Shown here: piece after piece, positions 13,515 to 13,740 of the stretch
Numbering within the stretch: the first letter of the stretch is position 1
How the letters are laid out: each line of letters starts with the position of its first letter
NCBI GenBank assembly: GCA_029933565.1
Contig: JAOZNY010000063.1
Span: 1-13,740 of the forward strand
Direction: 5' to 3'
DNA length: 13,740 bases
Origin: Bacteroidales bacterium
Lineage (GTDB): Bacteria > Bacteroidota > Bacteroidia > Bacteroidales > F082
Program-made: the position numbers and the translations under genes
The notes under the pieces: generated by a model
Database searches by the model: none
What the model saw: only the letters and a program-made list of their open reading frames with translations
What the model was told of the DNA's origin: nothing

Positions 13515-13740
13515 ATTTTCTACTCTCTTCCATCACGGATAAAAGATTCTTCACCAATTTATAAGCATTTCCACTTCCAGAATTTTGAAACAGAATTATT
13601 CCCATCTTAGCATGATAATCAAAATACATATATGTCTGAATACCAGGATCGCTACCACTATGCCCCCACAAAGGATCATGTTTTTCTTTTATCCAACATA
13701 AGCCTTGTCTGTCATTATCTTCTAATTGCAAGCTAAGCAT
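13513..13740 (-). CDS. Serine hydrolase, class C beta-lactamase-related (3' end only)
   Basis: Only the last 75 codons are in the window; the frame is open to the right edge, so the ATG there is internal. The segment QGLCWIKEK followed by LWGHSGSDPGIQTYMYFD and KMGIILFQNSG is the C-terminal part of the serine beta-lactamase/penicillin-binding-like hydrolases, where H-S-G stands in for the K-T-G box, the third active-site motif. The S-x-x-K and Y-x-N motifs should lie upstream outside the window. Members include beta-lactamase-related esterases and D-aminopeptidases, so substrate cannot be stated and resistance should not be assumed. It converges on the hutG remnant. Confidence 0.8.
   Translation of the reverse strand: MLSLQLEDNDRQGLCWIKEKHDPLWGHSGSDPGIQTYMYFDYHAKMGIILFQNSGSGNAYKLVKNLLSVMEESRK

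Noticed and set aside
1..13740. CRISPR array, transposon ends, toxin-antitoxin or defence genes
   Set aside because: No regularly spaced repeats, terminal inverted repeats around a transposase, or recognisable defence or toxin proteins were seen on either strand.

Overview
The window looks like a core-genome segment of a Bacteroidota bacterium, probably in or near the Bacteroidales/Marinilabiliales. The grounds are the protein sequences of RpoB, EF-Tu and the DPP IV-like peptidase; AT-rich spacers; genes mostly without Shine-Dalgarno sequences; tRNA genes mostly without an encoded CCA; and several promoters matching the Bacteroidota pattern TTTG - 19 to 21 nt - TAnnTTTG. Almost everything is transcribed right to left (minus strand). 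Family assignments come from reading the sequence; no search was run.

Reading in the direction of transcription (from high to low coordinates): a secreted dipeptidyl peptidase IV-like serine peptidase (12590-10386); rpsU (bS21) with its own promoter and terminator; xerC with its own promoter; hpf, one base after xerC; then a tRNA/translation operon: tRNA-Thr(TGT), tRNA-Tyr(GTA), tRNA-Gly(TCC), tRNA-Thr(GGT), tuf, tRNA-Trp(CCA), secE, nusG, rplK, rplA, rplJ, rplL and rpoB. rpoB runs off the left edge and lacks only its last few dozen codons. The four-tRNA-plus-tuf order is the same as E. coli thrU-tyrU-glyT-thrT-tufB, and it continues into secE-nusG-rplKAJL-rpoB. The cluster supplies elongation factor, ribosome stalk proteins, the Sec translocon subunit and RNA polymerase.

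The right end (about 12600-13740) is the accessory part. It holds a plus-strand tRNA-Val(GAC) with its own terminator. Abutting it on the minus strand is what looks like the last ~60 codons of a large serine recombinase, whose frame reads on into the tRNA. This is fused head-on to the C-terminal ~167 codons of a HutG-like formimidoylglutamase (plus strand) that has lost its N-terminal half. The simplest reading is a deletion scar left by a mobile element once inserted at the tRNA-Val. The last feature is the 3' end of a minus-strand serine hydrolase (class C beta-lactamase family) entering from the right.

I do not see a new multi-gene system. The points most worth checking are the recombinase/hutG/tRNA-Val scar; the overlap of the hpf terminator with the tRNA-tuf promoter; the restriction of good Shine-Dalgarno sequences to rplA, hpf and (at long spacing) rpsU; and several strong hairpins at gene borders (rplL/rpoB, tuf/tRNA-Trp, rplK start, xerC promoter).
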